A DNA stretch of 5,990 bases from JAAEQG01 sp023133475 (GTDB taxonomy: Bacteria; Planctomycetota; Phycisphaerae; UBA1845): NCBI GenBank assembly GCA_030631415.1, contig DAOVLE010000270.1, positions 1 to 5,990 on the forward strand, in the 5' to 3' direction. Numbering within the stretch: the first letter of the stretch is position 1; every line of letters begins with the position of its first letter. Positions 1-4,692 of this stretch are shown here, piece after piece. The notes under the pieces are model-generated. The model was given only the letters and a program-made list of their open reading frames with translations, searched no databases and was not told where the DNA came from. The position numbers and the translations under genes were made by a program.

Positions 1-24
1 CACGAATCGCGTTAGGCATTCGTG
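1..24. repeat. Edge hairpin, 7-bp stem
   Basis: CACGAAT (1-7) is the exact reverse complement of ATTCGTG (18-24), giving a 7-bp stem with a 10-nt loop. It lies directly beside the stronger palindrome at 27-48 and downstream of the minus-strand gene that stops at 35. It may be part of a dispersed repeat or of a transcript end, but it is cut by the window edge and has no T-run. Confidence 0.4.
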
Positions 25-26
25 TC

Positions 27-48
27 CCCCACCGCTAAAGCGGTGGGG
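27..48. repeat. Perfect palindrome overlapping a stop codon (REP-like)
   Basis: CCCCACCGCT (27-36) pairs perfectly with AGCGGTGGGG (39-48) around a 2-nt centre; as RNA this is a 9-bp stem with a TAAA loop. The TAG stop of the minus-strand gene (35-37) sits at the apex. No T-run follows on the minus strand, so it is not a canonical intrinsic terminator, though it could stabilise the mRNA 3' end. A GC-rich palindrome at a gene end fits a REP-like dispersed repeat; only a genome-wide copy count would establish that. Confidence 0.6.
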
Positions 49-616
49 CACCCACCCGACGACGACGCAGGCCGGCCAAGGCACCCAGACCCAACAACGC
101 GGCGAATGACGTCGGCTCGGGAATCACATGCACCAGCGCCCCGACGCCCAAAACGTTCTCACTCTCGCCTGCGAAGGCGAGGGTACTGAGGCCGCCGTCA
201 GCGTCACCGTCAATTGTGATATTATAATAACGATCCTCCCAAGCGAACCCGGTAGTGTCCACCGTCAACTGACCCACCACGATGCTGGTGCCGCCGATCC
301 CGTACTGGGCTGCGCCGCTCACATAAACCTCATTGGTGTACACATCCCAGAAATCGTACACGGGAGGATCTGCAAGGAACGTGTTCATTGCGATTCTGAA
401 CCCGTCATCGTACTCGAAGGTAAGATCATTATCCAAGTTCCAGCCCATGACCAGATCGACCGTGTCGATGTTGCTTAGGACGTCGGCTTCAACGCTAAGC
501 TGCAGGATTGCCGGTGTGCCTGGAAATACATCGTTCTGTATGTCCGTAAAGATCGCCGTTCCGCCGAAAGCCGTGGCCGCCACGCACAATGTTACTACTG
601 CAATTACGTGCTTCAT
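35..616 (-). CDS. Secreted PEP-CTERM protein, paralogue A of a tandem pair
   Basis: This is a 193-residue secreted protein, probably anchored or sorted at the cell surface by an exosortase. Residues 1-18 form a signal peptide (K2, H3, then a hydrophobic core ending near A-F-G-G). Residues 20-164 are a beta-rich, acidic body with the segments NIDTVDLVMGW (49-59), LTFEYDDGF (65-73) and YNITIDGDAD (131-140). The PEP-CTERM signal is PEP (166-168), a hydrophobic helix, then RRRR (184-187). The body is faintly cohesin-like, but no function is known. The start at 616 is chosen because it opens the signal peptide, aligns with the start of the paralogue at 771-1325, and has an AGGTG (plus-strand CACCT, 628-632) 11 nt upstream. 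Oddly, six extra residues (VGAPPL) follow the arginines, encoded by a palindrome at the 3' end; the paralogue has only one residue there. Confidence 0.93.
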   Translation of the reverse strand: MKHVIAVVTLCVAATAFGGTAIFTDIQNDVFPGTPAILQLSVEADVLSNIDTVDLVMGWNLDNDLTFEYDDGFRIAMNTFLADPPVYDFWDVYTNEVYVSGAAQYGIGGTSIVVGQLTVDTTGFAWEDRYYNITIDGDADGGLSTLAFAGESENVLGVGALVHVIPEPTSFAALLGLGALAGLRRRRVGAPPL

Positions 617-646
617 TAGTTCTTTCACACCTTTTCCAAGTGGCTC

Positions 647-668
647 GGCGGGTGGACCCCGCCCTACA
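647..668 (-). repeat. TGTAGGG-type hairpin in the leader of the 35-616 gene
   Basis: GGCGGG (647-652) pairs with CCCGCC (658-663) around a 5-nt loop, and on the minus strand the unit begins TGTAGGG. It belongs to the same sequence family as the copies at 2937-2958 and 3059-3100. It sits about 30 bp upstream of the start at 616 and marks where similarity with the leader of the paralogous gene stops. Confidence 0.55.
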
Positions 669-675
669 GGACTGC

Positions 676-719
676 GAAAGAAAACGGCGTGGTGCCGTTT
701 GGTCAACGACACCACGCCG
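676..719 (-). terminator. Intrinsic terminator of the 771-1325 gene
   Basis: CGGCGTGGTG (685-694) is the exact reverse complement of CACCACGCCG (710-719). The stem continues after one mismatch with CGTT/AACG (696-699/705-708), leaving a 5-nt loop. Read on the minus strand, the stem is followed at once by TTTTCTTTC (676-684). It lies about 50 bp past the stop of the upstream paralogue and before the leader of the 35-616 gene, so the two paralogues are probably transcribed separately. Confidence 0.85.
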
Positions 720-721
720 AT

Positions 722-733
722 CTGTGATCACAG
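722..733. promoter_or_regulatory. 12-bp perfect palindrome, possible operator
   Basis: CTGTGATCACAG is a perfect palindrome without a spacer. It lies between the stop of the 771-1325 gene and its terminator, about 105 bp upstream of the start at 616. It could be a dimeric regulator site for the 35-616 gene. TGTGA/TCACA recalls Crp/Fnr half-sites, but the usual 6-bp spacer is absent, so no such call is made. It could be chance. Confidence 0.25.
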
Positions 734-770
734 CAAATAACCAATCATTTGTGCAGCAATACGCTTGTGC

Positions 771-1325
771 CTACGCCCGACGACGACGCAGGCCGGCCAA
801 GGCACCCAGACCCAACAACGCGGCGAATGACGTTGGCTCGGGAACGTGCACCGTCCCGATGCCAATAACGCTATCCAAGCTGCCTTCGAAGCCGAGGACA
901 CTGAGACCAAGGTCCGCGTCACCGTCGATCGTGATGTCGTAATACCCCTCAGCCAATCCGGTAGTGTCCGCCGTTATCTGGCCCACCACGATGCTGGTGC
1001 TGCCGATCCCGCCGTTCTGTGAGCCGCCCACATAAACCTCATTGGCGTACTCGCCCCAGAAATCGTATGCGGGAGGATTTGTAATGCTCGTGGTCATCGC
1101 AGCTATGAACCCGGGATCGTATTCAAACGTAAGATCATTACTCAGGTCCCAGCCCATAACCAAATCAATCGTGTCGATGTTGCTCAGGACGCTTGCTTCC
1201 ACGCTGAGCTGCAGGATTGCCGGTGTGCCCGCCACCACAGGGTTCTGTATGTCGGTAAAGGTTGCCGTTCCGGCGAAAGCGGGGACCGCTGCGCATAACA
1301 CTACTACTGCAATTAGATTTCTCAT
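771..1325 (-). CDS. Secreted PEP-CTERM protein, paralogue B of a tandem pair
   Basis: This is a 184-residue secreted protein of unknown function and probable exosortase substrate. Signal peptide 1-18 ends in A-F-A before G19. Body 20-158 is beta-rich and acidic, with NIDTIDLVMGW (49-59), LTFEYDPGF (65-73) and YYDITIDGDAD (128-138); the strand pattern is faintly cohesin-like. The C-terminus has PEP (162-164), a hydrophobic helix and RRRR (180-183) followed by one Ala. By hand alignment it is about 70% identical to the 35-616 product over its full length, so the pair arose by tandem duplication. The start at 1325 is set by the signal peptide, by agreement with the paralogue, and by GGAG (plus-strand CTCC, 1337-1340) 11 nt upstream. 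An in-frame extension to 1529 is Arg/Pro-rich and would bury the signal peptide, so it is rejected. A strong terminator follows at 676-719. Confidence 0.94.
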   Translation of the reverse strand: MRNLIAVVVLCAAVPAFAGTATFTDIQNPVVAGTPAILQLSVEASVLSNIDTIDLVMGWDLSNDLTFEYDPGFIAAMTTSITNPPAYDFWGEYANEVYVGGSQNGGIGSTSIVVGQITADTTGLAEGYYDITIDGDADLGLSVLGFEGSLDSVIGIGTVHVPEPTSFAALLGLGALAGLRRRRA

Positions 1326-1541
1326 TAGTTCTCTCACTCCTATTCCAAGTTTTAAGACTCTCTCTTCCAGCGCCTCCCCCGGTGGGTTGTGTCGCCACCT
1401 AGTGACGCTACCTATTCTCTCTCTCCGCTGAGCAGCCCCTCTCCCAAAAGGCTGACTCTGGCTTGGGCTTTCTCTCCTCCCTTGGCTTTTGCCCGGAGCC
1501 CTCCTGCCCCTACTCCTCCTCTCTGGCATTACGCCCGCACA

Positions 1542-1582
1542 ATAACAAAGTCGATGACTGACGGGTCTTGTGACGTACAGTC
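1542..1582 (-). terminator. Weak candidate terminator after the 1593-2261 gene
   Basis: On the minus strand, GACTG-T-ACG pairs with CGT-CAGTC (plus-strand 1574-1582 with 1556-1563) as an 8-bp stem with one bulged base. After five unpaired bases comes a T-rich stretch (1542-1550). It lies just past the stop at 1593. The offset T-tract and the bulge make it weak, so read-through into the next gene is plausible. The rest of 1326-1541 is purine-rich on the minus strand with no clear promoter. Confidence 0.3.
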
Positions 1583-1592
1583 GCGCGCCGCC

Positions 1593-2261
1593 TTAGATAG
1601 CGCGGCGACGACGAACCAAGCCCAGGAAACCTATTCCTAAAAGAGCCGCAATGGACGGCTCTGGTATTGCCGATGAAGTAAACGACGCGGTGGTGGTGAA
1701 ACCATCACCATCGGGAAACTGGTCCAGGCTCTGGTTGGCGAACGAGAAGGCAAACGACACCTGGGTCATCCCCGCGGGAACCACCCCGCCCCCCACACTC
1801 ACGTTGCCTTGCCCCATAAACAGACTCTCTGCCCCTACCCCGGTGGGGGTCAAGTAGGCCTTCTCGAAATCGAACCGGACCAACGGATCAGCCGTTTCCG
1901 GGTCCACACCATCGGCGTAGAACCGGAGGATGCCTGCACCGGTCTCACCGTAGAAACCGTCAACGGTGTATTCGATCCCGTCGTTCCCCGCTGGGTCGGT
2001 CAAGGTGAAAAACGCGTCGGTGTAGACATAAGGGGGCGCCACCGCAACGGGCACCTCCAAGTCCAGACCGAGCATCTCGTCCGTCCATAGACTCGTAATG
2101 CGATCGTTGGTCAGGTCCACGGCAAACAACGGCGTGGTGTGATTATCAGCCGGGTCCACAAACCGAGCAACCGTAACCGAATCGGCAACTGCCGGGGCGG
2201 CGCATACGAACGCAATCGCCAAAGCCATCCCCACCCCCATACCTACATTGATGGTTCTCAT
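1593..2261 (-). CDS. Secreted PEP-CTERM protein of unknown function
   Basis: This is a 222-residue secreted protein. Residues 1-26 are a signal peptide with a long hydrophobic stretch ending A-V-A before D27. Residues 27-198 are a beta-rich body with many Asp, Gly, Thr and Phe, including LFAVDLTND (45-53), a Pro-rich turn PVAVAPPYVY (71-80), GIEYTVDGFYGETGAG (95-110) and VSFAFSFAN (168-176). I recognise no family in it. The end is a PEP-CTERM signal: PEP (200-202), a hydrophobic helix, RRRR (217-220), then AI. It is not visibly related to the paralogous pair downstream except in the sorting tail. The start at 2261 opens the signal peptide and has GGGAG (plus-strand CTCCC, 2269-2273) 7 nt upstream. 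It is transcribed divergently from the gene at 3583; a candidate promoter lies about 200 bp upstream. Confidence 0.92.
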   Translation of the reverse strand: MRTINVGMGVGMALAIAFVCAAPAVADSVTVARFVDPADNHTTPLFAVDLTNDRITSLWTDEMLGLDLEVPVAVAPPYVYTDAFFTLTDPAGNDGIEYTVDGFYGETGAGILRFYADGVDPETADPLVRFDFEKAYLTPTGVGAESLFMGQGNVSVGGGVVPAGMTQVSFAFSFANQSLDQFPDGDGFTTTASFTSSAIPEPSIAALLGIGFLGLVRRRRAI

Positions 2262-2460
2262 TCCTTCTCTCCCTCTTGAATTAGAGGACTACAGCCGAAC
2301 CACCACCTCCGCACAACATGCGCGGGTACAGTCATCCGACCGGCTGCCAAATTACCTGTGCTGGAAATCGGAGAGGGGGTTCTCTCTGGGGGGGTCTCTC
2401 TCTCCCCTTCTTCAACTCCCTATCATGCCACCACCGGCAGCATGAGCACTCTCACTCTAC

Positions 2461-2742
2461 TTACTCAAGGTTACTCAGATTAACCCGGCGTGTCAAGAAC
2501 AAACCAATAAGTTTTTGGCAATTATCTTCTCTCCCTAACTGCCGCACCGACAATATGTTATGGGACCCGTTGGCAATGTGTGGGTATCGTGGCAGGAATC
2601 CGGGTTGAACCGGGCCGATGAACCGGGATGGGACACCCGCCGGCATCAGAAAACAGCCGGCGATGAGCCCCCCCAAAGCCACCTGTACGAGCAAGAAACC
2701 AATAACTCTAACTCCGGCAACATGGAGCAATTCAGCCGCCAT
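2461..2742 (-). CDS. Possible small hypothetical protein (93 aa), doubtful
   Basis: The frame has an ATG at 2742 preceded by GGAG with 8 nt spacing, which is a credible ribosome binding site. The first 37 residues contain a hydrophobic stretch (VIGFLLVQVALGGLIAGCFL, 13-32), enough for one membrane segment or a signal anchor. The rest is Pro/Arg/Asn-rich without a recognisable motif. It stops about 200 bp upstream of the PEP-CTERM gene on the same strand. Against it: codon choice is mixed, no family is recognised, and its 3' end overlaps a promoter-like element that would serve the next gene. It may be a remnant or chance. Confidence 0.25.
   Translation of the reverse strand: MAAELLHVAGVRVIGFLLVQVALGGLIAGCFLMPAGVPSRFIGPVQPGFLPRYPHIANGSHNILSVRQLGREDNCQKLIGLFLTRRVNLSNLE
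2468..2496 (-). promoter_or_regulatory. Candidate sigma70-type promoter for the 1593-2261 gene
   Basis: On the minus strand a perfect TTGACA (plus-strand TGTCAA, 2491-2496) is followed after 17 bp by TAACCT (plus-strand 2468-2473), which matches TATAAT in three of six positions including the outer TA and T. Two TGAGTAA copies 10 bp apart (plus-strand TTACTCA at 2461-2467 and 2471-2477) overlap the putative -10 region. The leader would be about 200 nt. The -10 box is weak, so this is tentative. Confidence 0.35.
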
Positions 2743-2889
2743 AATTCCATCTCCGAGAAAAGAGATTAGGCTTAACTAATCCGGTTCTCGCTGCAAGCGA
2801 AGTTCAGTGCTGCGAGCGCAAGGGCCGACGCGAAAATAACTTCCCATTTTCGGCGGTCCCGCAGTGGGATATCCGCCGCTTGCACCAAG

Positions 2890-2907
2890 CCCGGCATTGA
2901 TGCCGGG
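2890..2907. repeat. Short perfect hairpin, 8-bp arms
   Basis: CCCGGCAT (2890-2897) and ATGCCGGG (2900-2907) are perfect reverse complements separated by TG, forming at least a 7-bp stem with a TTGA loop. No T-run follows on either strand and no gene ends nearby, so a terminator is unlikely. It may be a dispersed palindrome beside the larger element that begins at 2937. Confidence 0.45.
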
Positions 2908-2968
2908 TATTGGAGCGGTTGTCTTCCTCCTCCATATGTAGGGTGGGTGGAACCCACCAACCGGTGAC

Positions 2969-3046
2969 GAGTCCAAAGTCCAAGGTCCAAGGTCCAAGGT
3001 CCCGCTGGTTTCCGACTTTGGACTTTGGACCAGGGACTTTGGACTT
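2969..3046. repeat. Heptad repeats forming a 33-bp imperfect hairpin
   Basis: Four consecutive GTCCAAR heptads run from 2971 to 2998. After a 12-nt loop they are answered by inverted GACTTTG-type heptads (3014-3046). The arms 2969-3001 and 3014-3046 are complementary at 28 of 33 positions, and three of the five mismatches become G-T wobbles on the transcribed plus strand. Similar GTCCAAAGTCCAAGGTCC arrays are familiar to me from spacers of environmental bacterial genomes; that is recollection, not a search result. Confidence 0.7.
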
Positions 3047-3058
3047 ATTAACCGGCGT

Positions 3059-3095
3059 GGTGGGTTTCGCCCGCCTACGGCGGGCTACACCCACC
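3059..3095. repeat. Two-tier palindrome
   Basis: The outer stem GGTGGGT/ACCCACC (3059-3065/3089-3095) encloses a 3x3 internal loop and an inner stem GCCCGCC/GGCGGGC (3069-3075/3079-3085) with a TAC loop. With the flanking CTACA it forms the right end of the 2937-3100 element. It belongs to the same TGTAGGG family as the hairpins at 647-668 and 2937-2958, with an added inner stem. Confidence 0.65.
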
Positions 3096-3120
3096 CTACA
3101 ATCACGTGCCGCAGGTCCGA

Positions 3121-3190
3121 TATTGGCCGCCCTCTTAACAGTCATAGCACTTATTGGGCCACTCTCTTAACGGTCGCGGCACTTATTTTG
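3121..3190 (+). repeat. Imperfect 31/32-bp tandem repeat, about 2.2 copies
   Basis: Unit one (3121-3151) and unit two (3152-3183) share TATTGG-CC, CTCTTAAC, GTC and GCACT. The core 24 bp (3132-3155 against 3164-3187) matches at 20 of 24 positions, and a third unit begins with TATT at 3184. It lies between the MITE-like element and the promoter at 3278. Function unknown; two copies are too few to suggest an array such as iterons or CRISPR. Confidence 0.6.
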
Positions 3191-3277
3191 GGGTATGCCA
3201 TGAATGCTACAAACTATGAGGTTGATTGTCTTCCATAAAAAATCTTGTTCTCTTTCCGGAAAACGAGTTAGAAAGTA

Positions 3278-3307
3278 TTGACATCGGCTGGTGTTTATTG
3301 TTAGTAT
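3278..3307 (+). promoter_or_regulatory. Candidate sigma70-type promoter of the 3583-4449 gene
   Basis: A perfect TTGACA (3278-3283) is followed after 18 bp by TAGTAT (3302-3307), matching TATAAT at four of six positions including the key TA and final AT. The region around it is the most AT-rich of the spacer. Transcription would begin near 3314 and give a leader of about 270 nt before the ATG at 3583. Confidence 0.55.
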
Positions 3308-3316
3308 GACATCCAT

Positions 3317-3444
3317 GCGGTATTTCGGAGGGCGGAATGAAGCGTTGCTTACACGTCACGAAACACCGCCGACAGATCAGCTTCACGTGAAGAGGTAAAT
3401 CCCCCTTGGATGGGGGAAGTGGTGTAACCGGCCGCTTCTTCACG
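3317..3444 (+). promoter_or_regulatory. Potentially structured 5' leader with two hairpins
   Basis: Just after the predicted start site, GCGGTATTTCG (3317-3327) pairs with CGAAACACCGC (3359-3369) at 10 of 11 positions, enclosing a small AAGC/GCTT hairpin (3340-3350). Next, CGTGAAGA (3386-3393) pairs with TCTTCACG (3437-3444) around an inner TCCCCC/GGGGGA hairpin (3400-3405/3412-3417). The left arm of the second stem also lies in a 12-bp DNA palindrome, CTTCACGTGAAG (3381-3392). There is no T-run, so simple attenuation is not evident. It matches no riboswitch class I can recognise. Confidence 0.35.
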
Positions 3445-3570
3445 AATAAATCAGAGAGAGAGCGATAGTGTGTGTACGTCTATGGTGGGTTGCGCCATCG
3501 TAGTGTTATGAGTTTGGTGGGGCAGTCGGGGAAGTTGTATGCACTCAGGCTGCAAGTCAATCTTTTTTTG

Positions 3571-3576
3571 AGGAGG
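3571..3576 (+). promoter_or_regulatory. Strong ribosome binding site fixing the start at 3583
   Basis: AGGAGG ends 6 nt before the ATG at 3583, matching the anti-Shine-Dalgarno ideal. This decides against the longer in-frame GTG start at 3472, whose extra 37 residues would hide the signal peptide. Confidence 0.9.
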
Positions 3577-3582
3577 AAAATT

Positions 3583-4449
3583 ATGAGGAAACTGTTGGCG
3601 TTGGGAATCTGTGTGGTGATGGCCGGCCCGGCTATGGCAGATATTGCCATCTCTATTGATGACTTTACCTGTACGCAGGCGGGCAGCCCGTATGTTTGGG
3701 GGGAGACCTTGCTCGCCCCTGGCGAGATGGTTTACGGGTTGAATTTTGTCGGCGATTGGACCGGCGAAGACTATGCCTACTCAATGGAATTTGAGATCTA
3801 TGTGAACCCGCCGAGCAACCAGTCGTTCGACTGGGATCCGGTGACACCTTATGGGTCGGGCGCTGATCCGTGGTCCTTTGACGCGACAGAGGACCCCATT
3901 TGGCCGACGGGCACCGGCTCGGAGGGGTACTGGAGCTTTGCCTTCGATACTTCTTACGGCATAGCCCACTTGGCGAACGTGACGATGACTCTGCTCACGA
4001 CTGCCCCGGTCCAGCCCGATCCGCCGGACTCCACACTTGTCGGTGTCCCGTCCGAGACCGACGGCAACATGGGTGACGGTGAGGTGCACTGGTACAGCTT
4101 CACTATCGCCGAGACGCTGGAGATGGACATCAATACGTCGCTGACGGAGACGAACTTCCCCGAGACCGGTATCCAGGACACCGAAATCGGTTTGTATGAT
4201 GATTGGGGCGTTCGTATTGACTACGACGACGATGGTGGCGAAGGATTGTTGAGCCAGATGGACCCGACGCTCGATGCGGGCACGTATTACATTGCCGTTG
4301 CCGGGTACAACAGCAGCTTTGGTATGTCCGGTTTTGATGTTACCGGTGGACAACAACTGGGCGATTACACCCTTCAGGTTACGCCCGAACCCGCCTCGCT
4401 GGTGTTGCTGGCGCTTGGTGGTCTGGCGGCTTTGCGTCGTCGTCGCTAG
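3583..4449 (+). CDS. Secreted PEP-CTERM protein with PPC (DVUA0089-like) domain
   Basis: This is a 288-residue exported protein. Signal peptide 1-19 (RK, hydrophobic core, A-M-A before D20) is followed by an N-terminal beta domain of unknown family (20-140), rich in Asp, Trp and Tyr. A Pro-rich linker (142-149) leads to a domain (about 166-266) that looks like a bacterial pre-peptidase C-terminal (PPC) domain of the DVUA0089 type: EVHWYSFTI (167-175), DTEIGLYDDWG (199-209), DYDDDGGEG (213-221) and LDAGTYYIAVAGYN (230-243). The Asp cluster could bind calcium, by analogy. PEP (268-270), a hydrophobic helix and RRRR (285-288) end the protein exactly at the arginines. PPC domains are non-catalytic and often accompany secreted enzymes; no catalytic domain is present here. 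A sigma70-like promoter and long leader precede it and a strong terminator follows. Confidence 0.95.
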   Translation: MRKLLALGICVVMAGPAMADIAISIDDFTCTQAGSPYVWGETLLAPGEMVYGLNFVGDWTGEDYAYSMEFEIYVNPPSNQSFDWDPVTPYGSGADPWSFDATEDPIWPTGTGSEGYWSFAFDTSYGIAHLANVTMTLLTTAPVQPDPPDSTLVGVPSETDGNMGDGEVHWYSFTIAETLEMDINTSLTETNFPETGIQDTEIGLYDDWGVRIDYDDDGGEGLLSQMDPTLDAGTYYIAVAGYNSSFGMSGFDVTGGQQLGDYTLQVTPEPASLVLLALGGLAALRRRR

Positions 4450-4515
4450 GCGAAAGCGCGAGGGCATGGTCGTGTCGGGGTTTGCCCCCCGCGAACATGT
4501 GAAAGTTGCATTATC

Positions 4516-4568
4516 AACCCCCGATCAGCCGCCTCCGCTCACTGGGGCGGAGGCGGCTGGGGGGTTTT
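4516..4568 (+). terminator. Intrinsic terminator of the 3583-4449 gene
   Basis: CAGCCGCCTCCGC (4526-4538) and GCGGAGGCGGCTG (4547-4559) form a perfect 13-bp stem with an 8-nt loop. The stem can extend below a 3-nt bulge through AACCCCC/GGGGGTT (4516-4522/4560-4566), and TTTT (4565-4568) ends it. The T-run is short but the stem is very stable. It separates this gene from the next start at 4693. Confidence 0.85.
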
Positions 4569-4678
4569 GTGAGACTGGTAGTGTCTGAGAGTGATGACCG
4601 AGCCTAGCGCAAGCCTGCCGTCGCGAAACTCTCTCGTCGAAAACGGCACTGGATTGCTTGTGGGCTCAAAACAATTTA

Positions 4679-4684
4679 GGGAGG
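4679..4684 (+). promoter_or_regulatory. Ribosome binding site fixing the start at 4693
   Basis: GGGAGG lies 8 nt before the ATG at 4693, which opens a clear signal peptide. The alternative in-frame start at 4591 lacks such a site and would add 34 polar residues. No clear -35/-10 pair is visible between the preceding terminator and this site. Confidence 0.88.
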
Positions 4685-4692
4685 AATATCTC

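Larger units (their letters stand above)
2937..3100. mobile_element. MITE-like 164-bp palindromic element
   Basis: TGTAGGGTGGGTG (2937-2949) and CACCCACCCTACA (3088-3100) form perfect 13-bp terminal inverted repeats. Inside are three hairpins in series: GGTGGGT/ACCCACC (2942-2948/2952-2958), a heptad-repeat hairpin (2969-3046), and a two-tier palindrome (3059-3095). There is no ORF for a transposase, so if mobile it would depend on an enzyme elsewhere. No target-site duplication is obvious. It may equally be a composite of two dispersed hairpin repeats (one at each end) that happen to flank the heptad hairpin. Confidence 0.5.
2262..3582. other. 1.3-kb divergent intergenic region
   Basis: This spacer separates the minus-strand gene starting at 2261 from the plus-strand gene starting at 3583. 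From left to right it holds a purine-rich leader on the minus strand (about 2262-2460, with repeated TCTCTCT and G-runs at 2376-2404), a candidate minus promoter overlapping a doubtful small ORF, a short hairpin, a MITE-like element, an imperfect tandem repeat, and the promoter and leader of the plus gene. Apart from the doubtful ORF, the open frames here have no convincing start, composition or conserved motif. Confidence 0.7.

Noticed and set aside
722..733. Crp/Fnr site
   Set aside because: TGTGA and TCACA abut directly instead of being separated by 6 bp, so the geometry does not fit.
128..740. Plus-strand ORFs opposite the 35-616 gene
   Set aside because: They lie antisense to a gene with a clear signal peptide, PEP-CTERM tail and paralogue, and have no ribosome binding site or recognisable motif.
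1326..1529. N-terminal extension of the 771-1325 gene
   Set aside because: The extension is Arg/Pro/Ser-rich spacer sequence, would bury the signal peptide, and has no counterpart in the paralogue; the start at 1325 has its own ribosome binding site.
2971..3046. CRISPR-like array
   Set aside because: The repeats are contiguous 7-mers without spacers and form a single hairpin; the 31/32-bp repeat nearby has only about two degenerate copies.
2772..3145. Overlapping minus-strand ORFs in the divergent spacer
   Set aside because: Their peptides are translations of the heptad repeat and palindromes (runs such as GPWTLD), and the reading frames overlap each other; they look like repeat artefacts.
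3317..3444. Known riboswitch (c-di-GMP, cobalamin, SAM)
   Set aside because: I could not find the conserved core motifs of these classes in the leader; only generic hairpins are seen.
3781..4467. Long minus-strand ORF opposite the 3583-4449 gene
   Set aside because: It is an Arg/His-rich shadow of the PPC-domain gene, with no ribosome binding site or domain.
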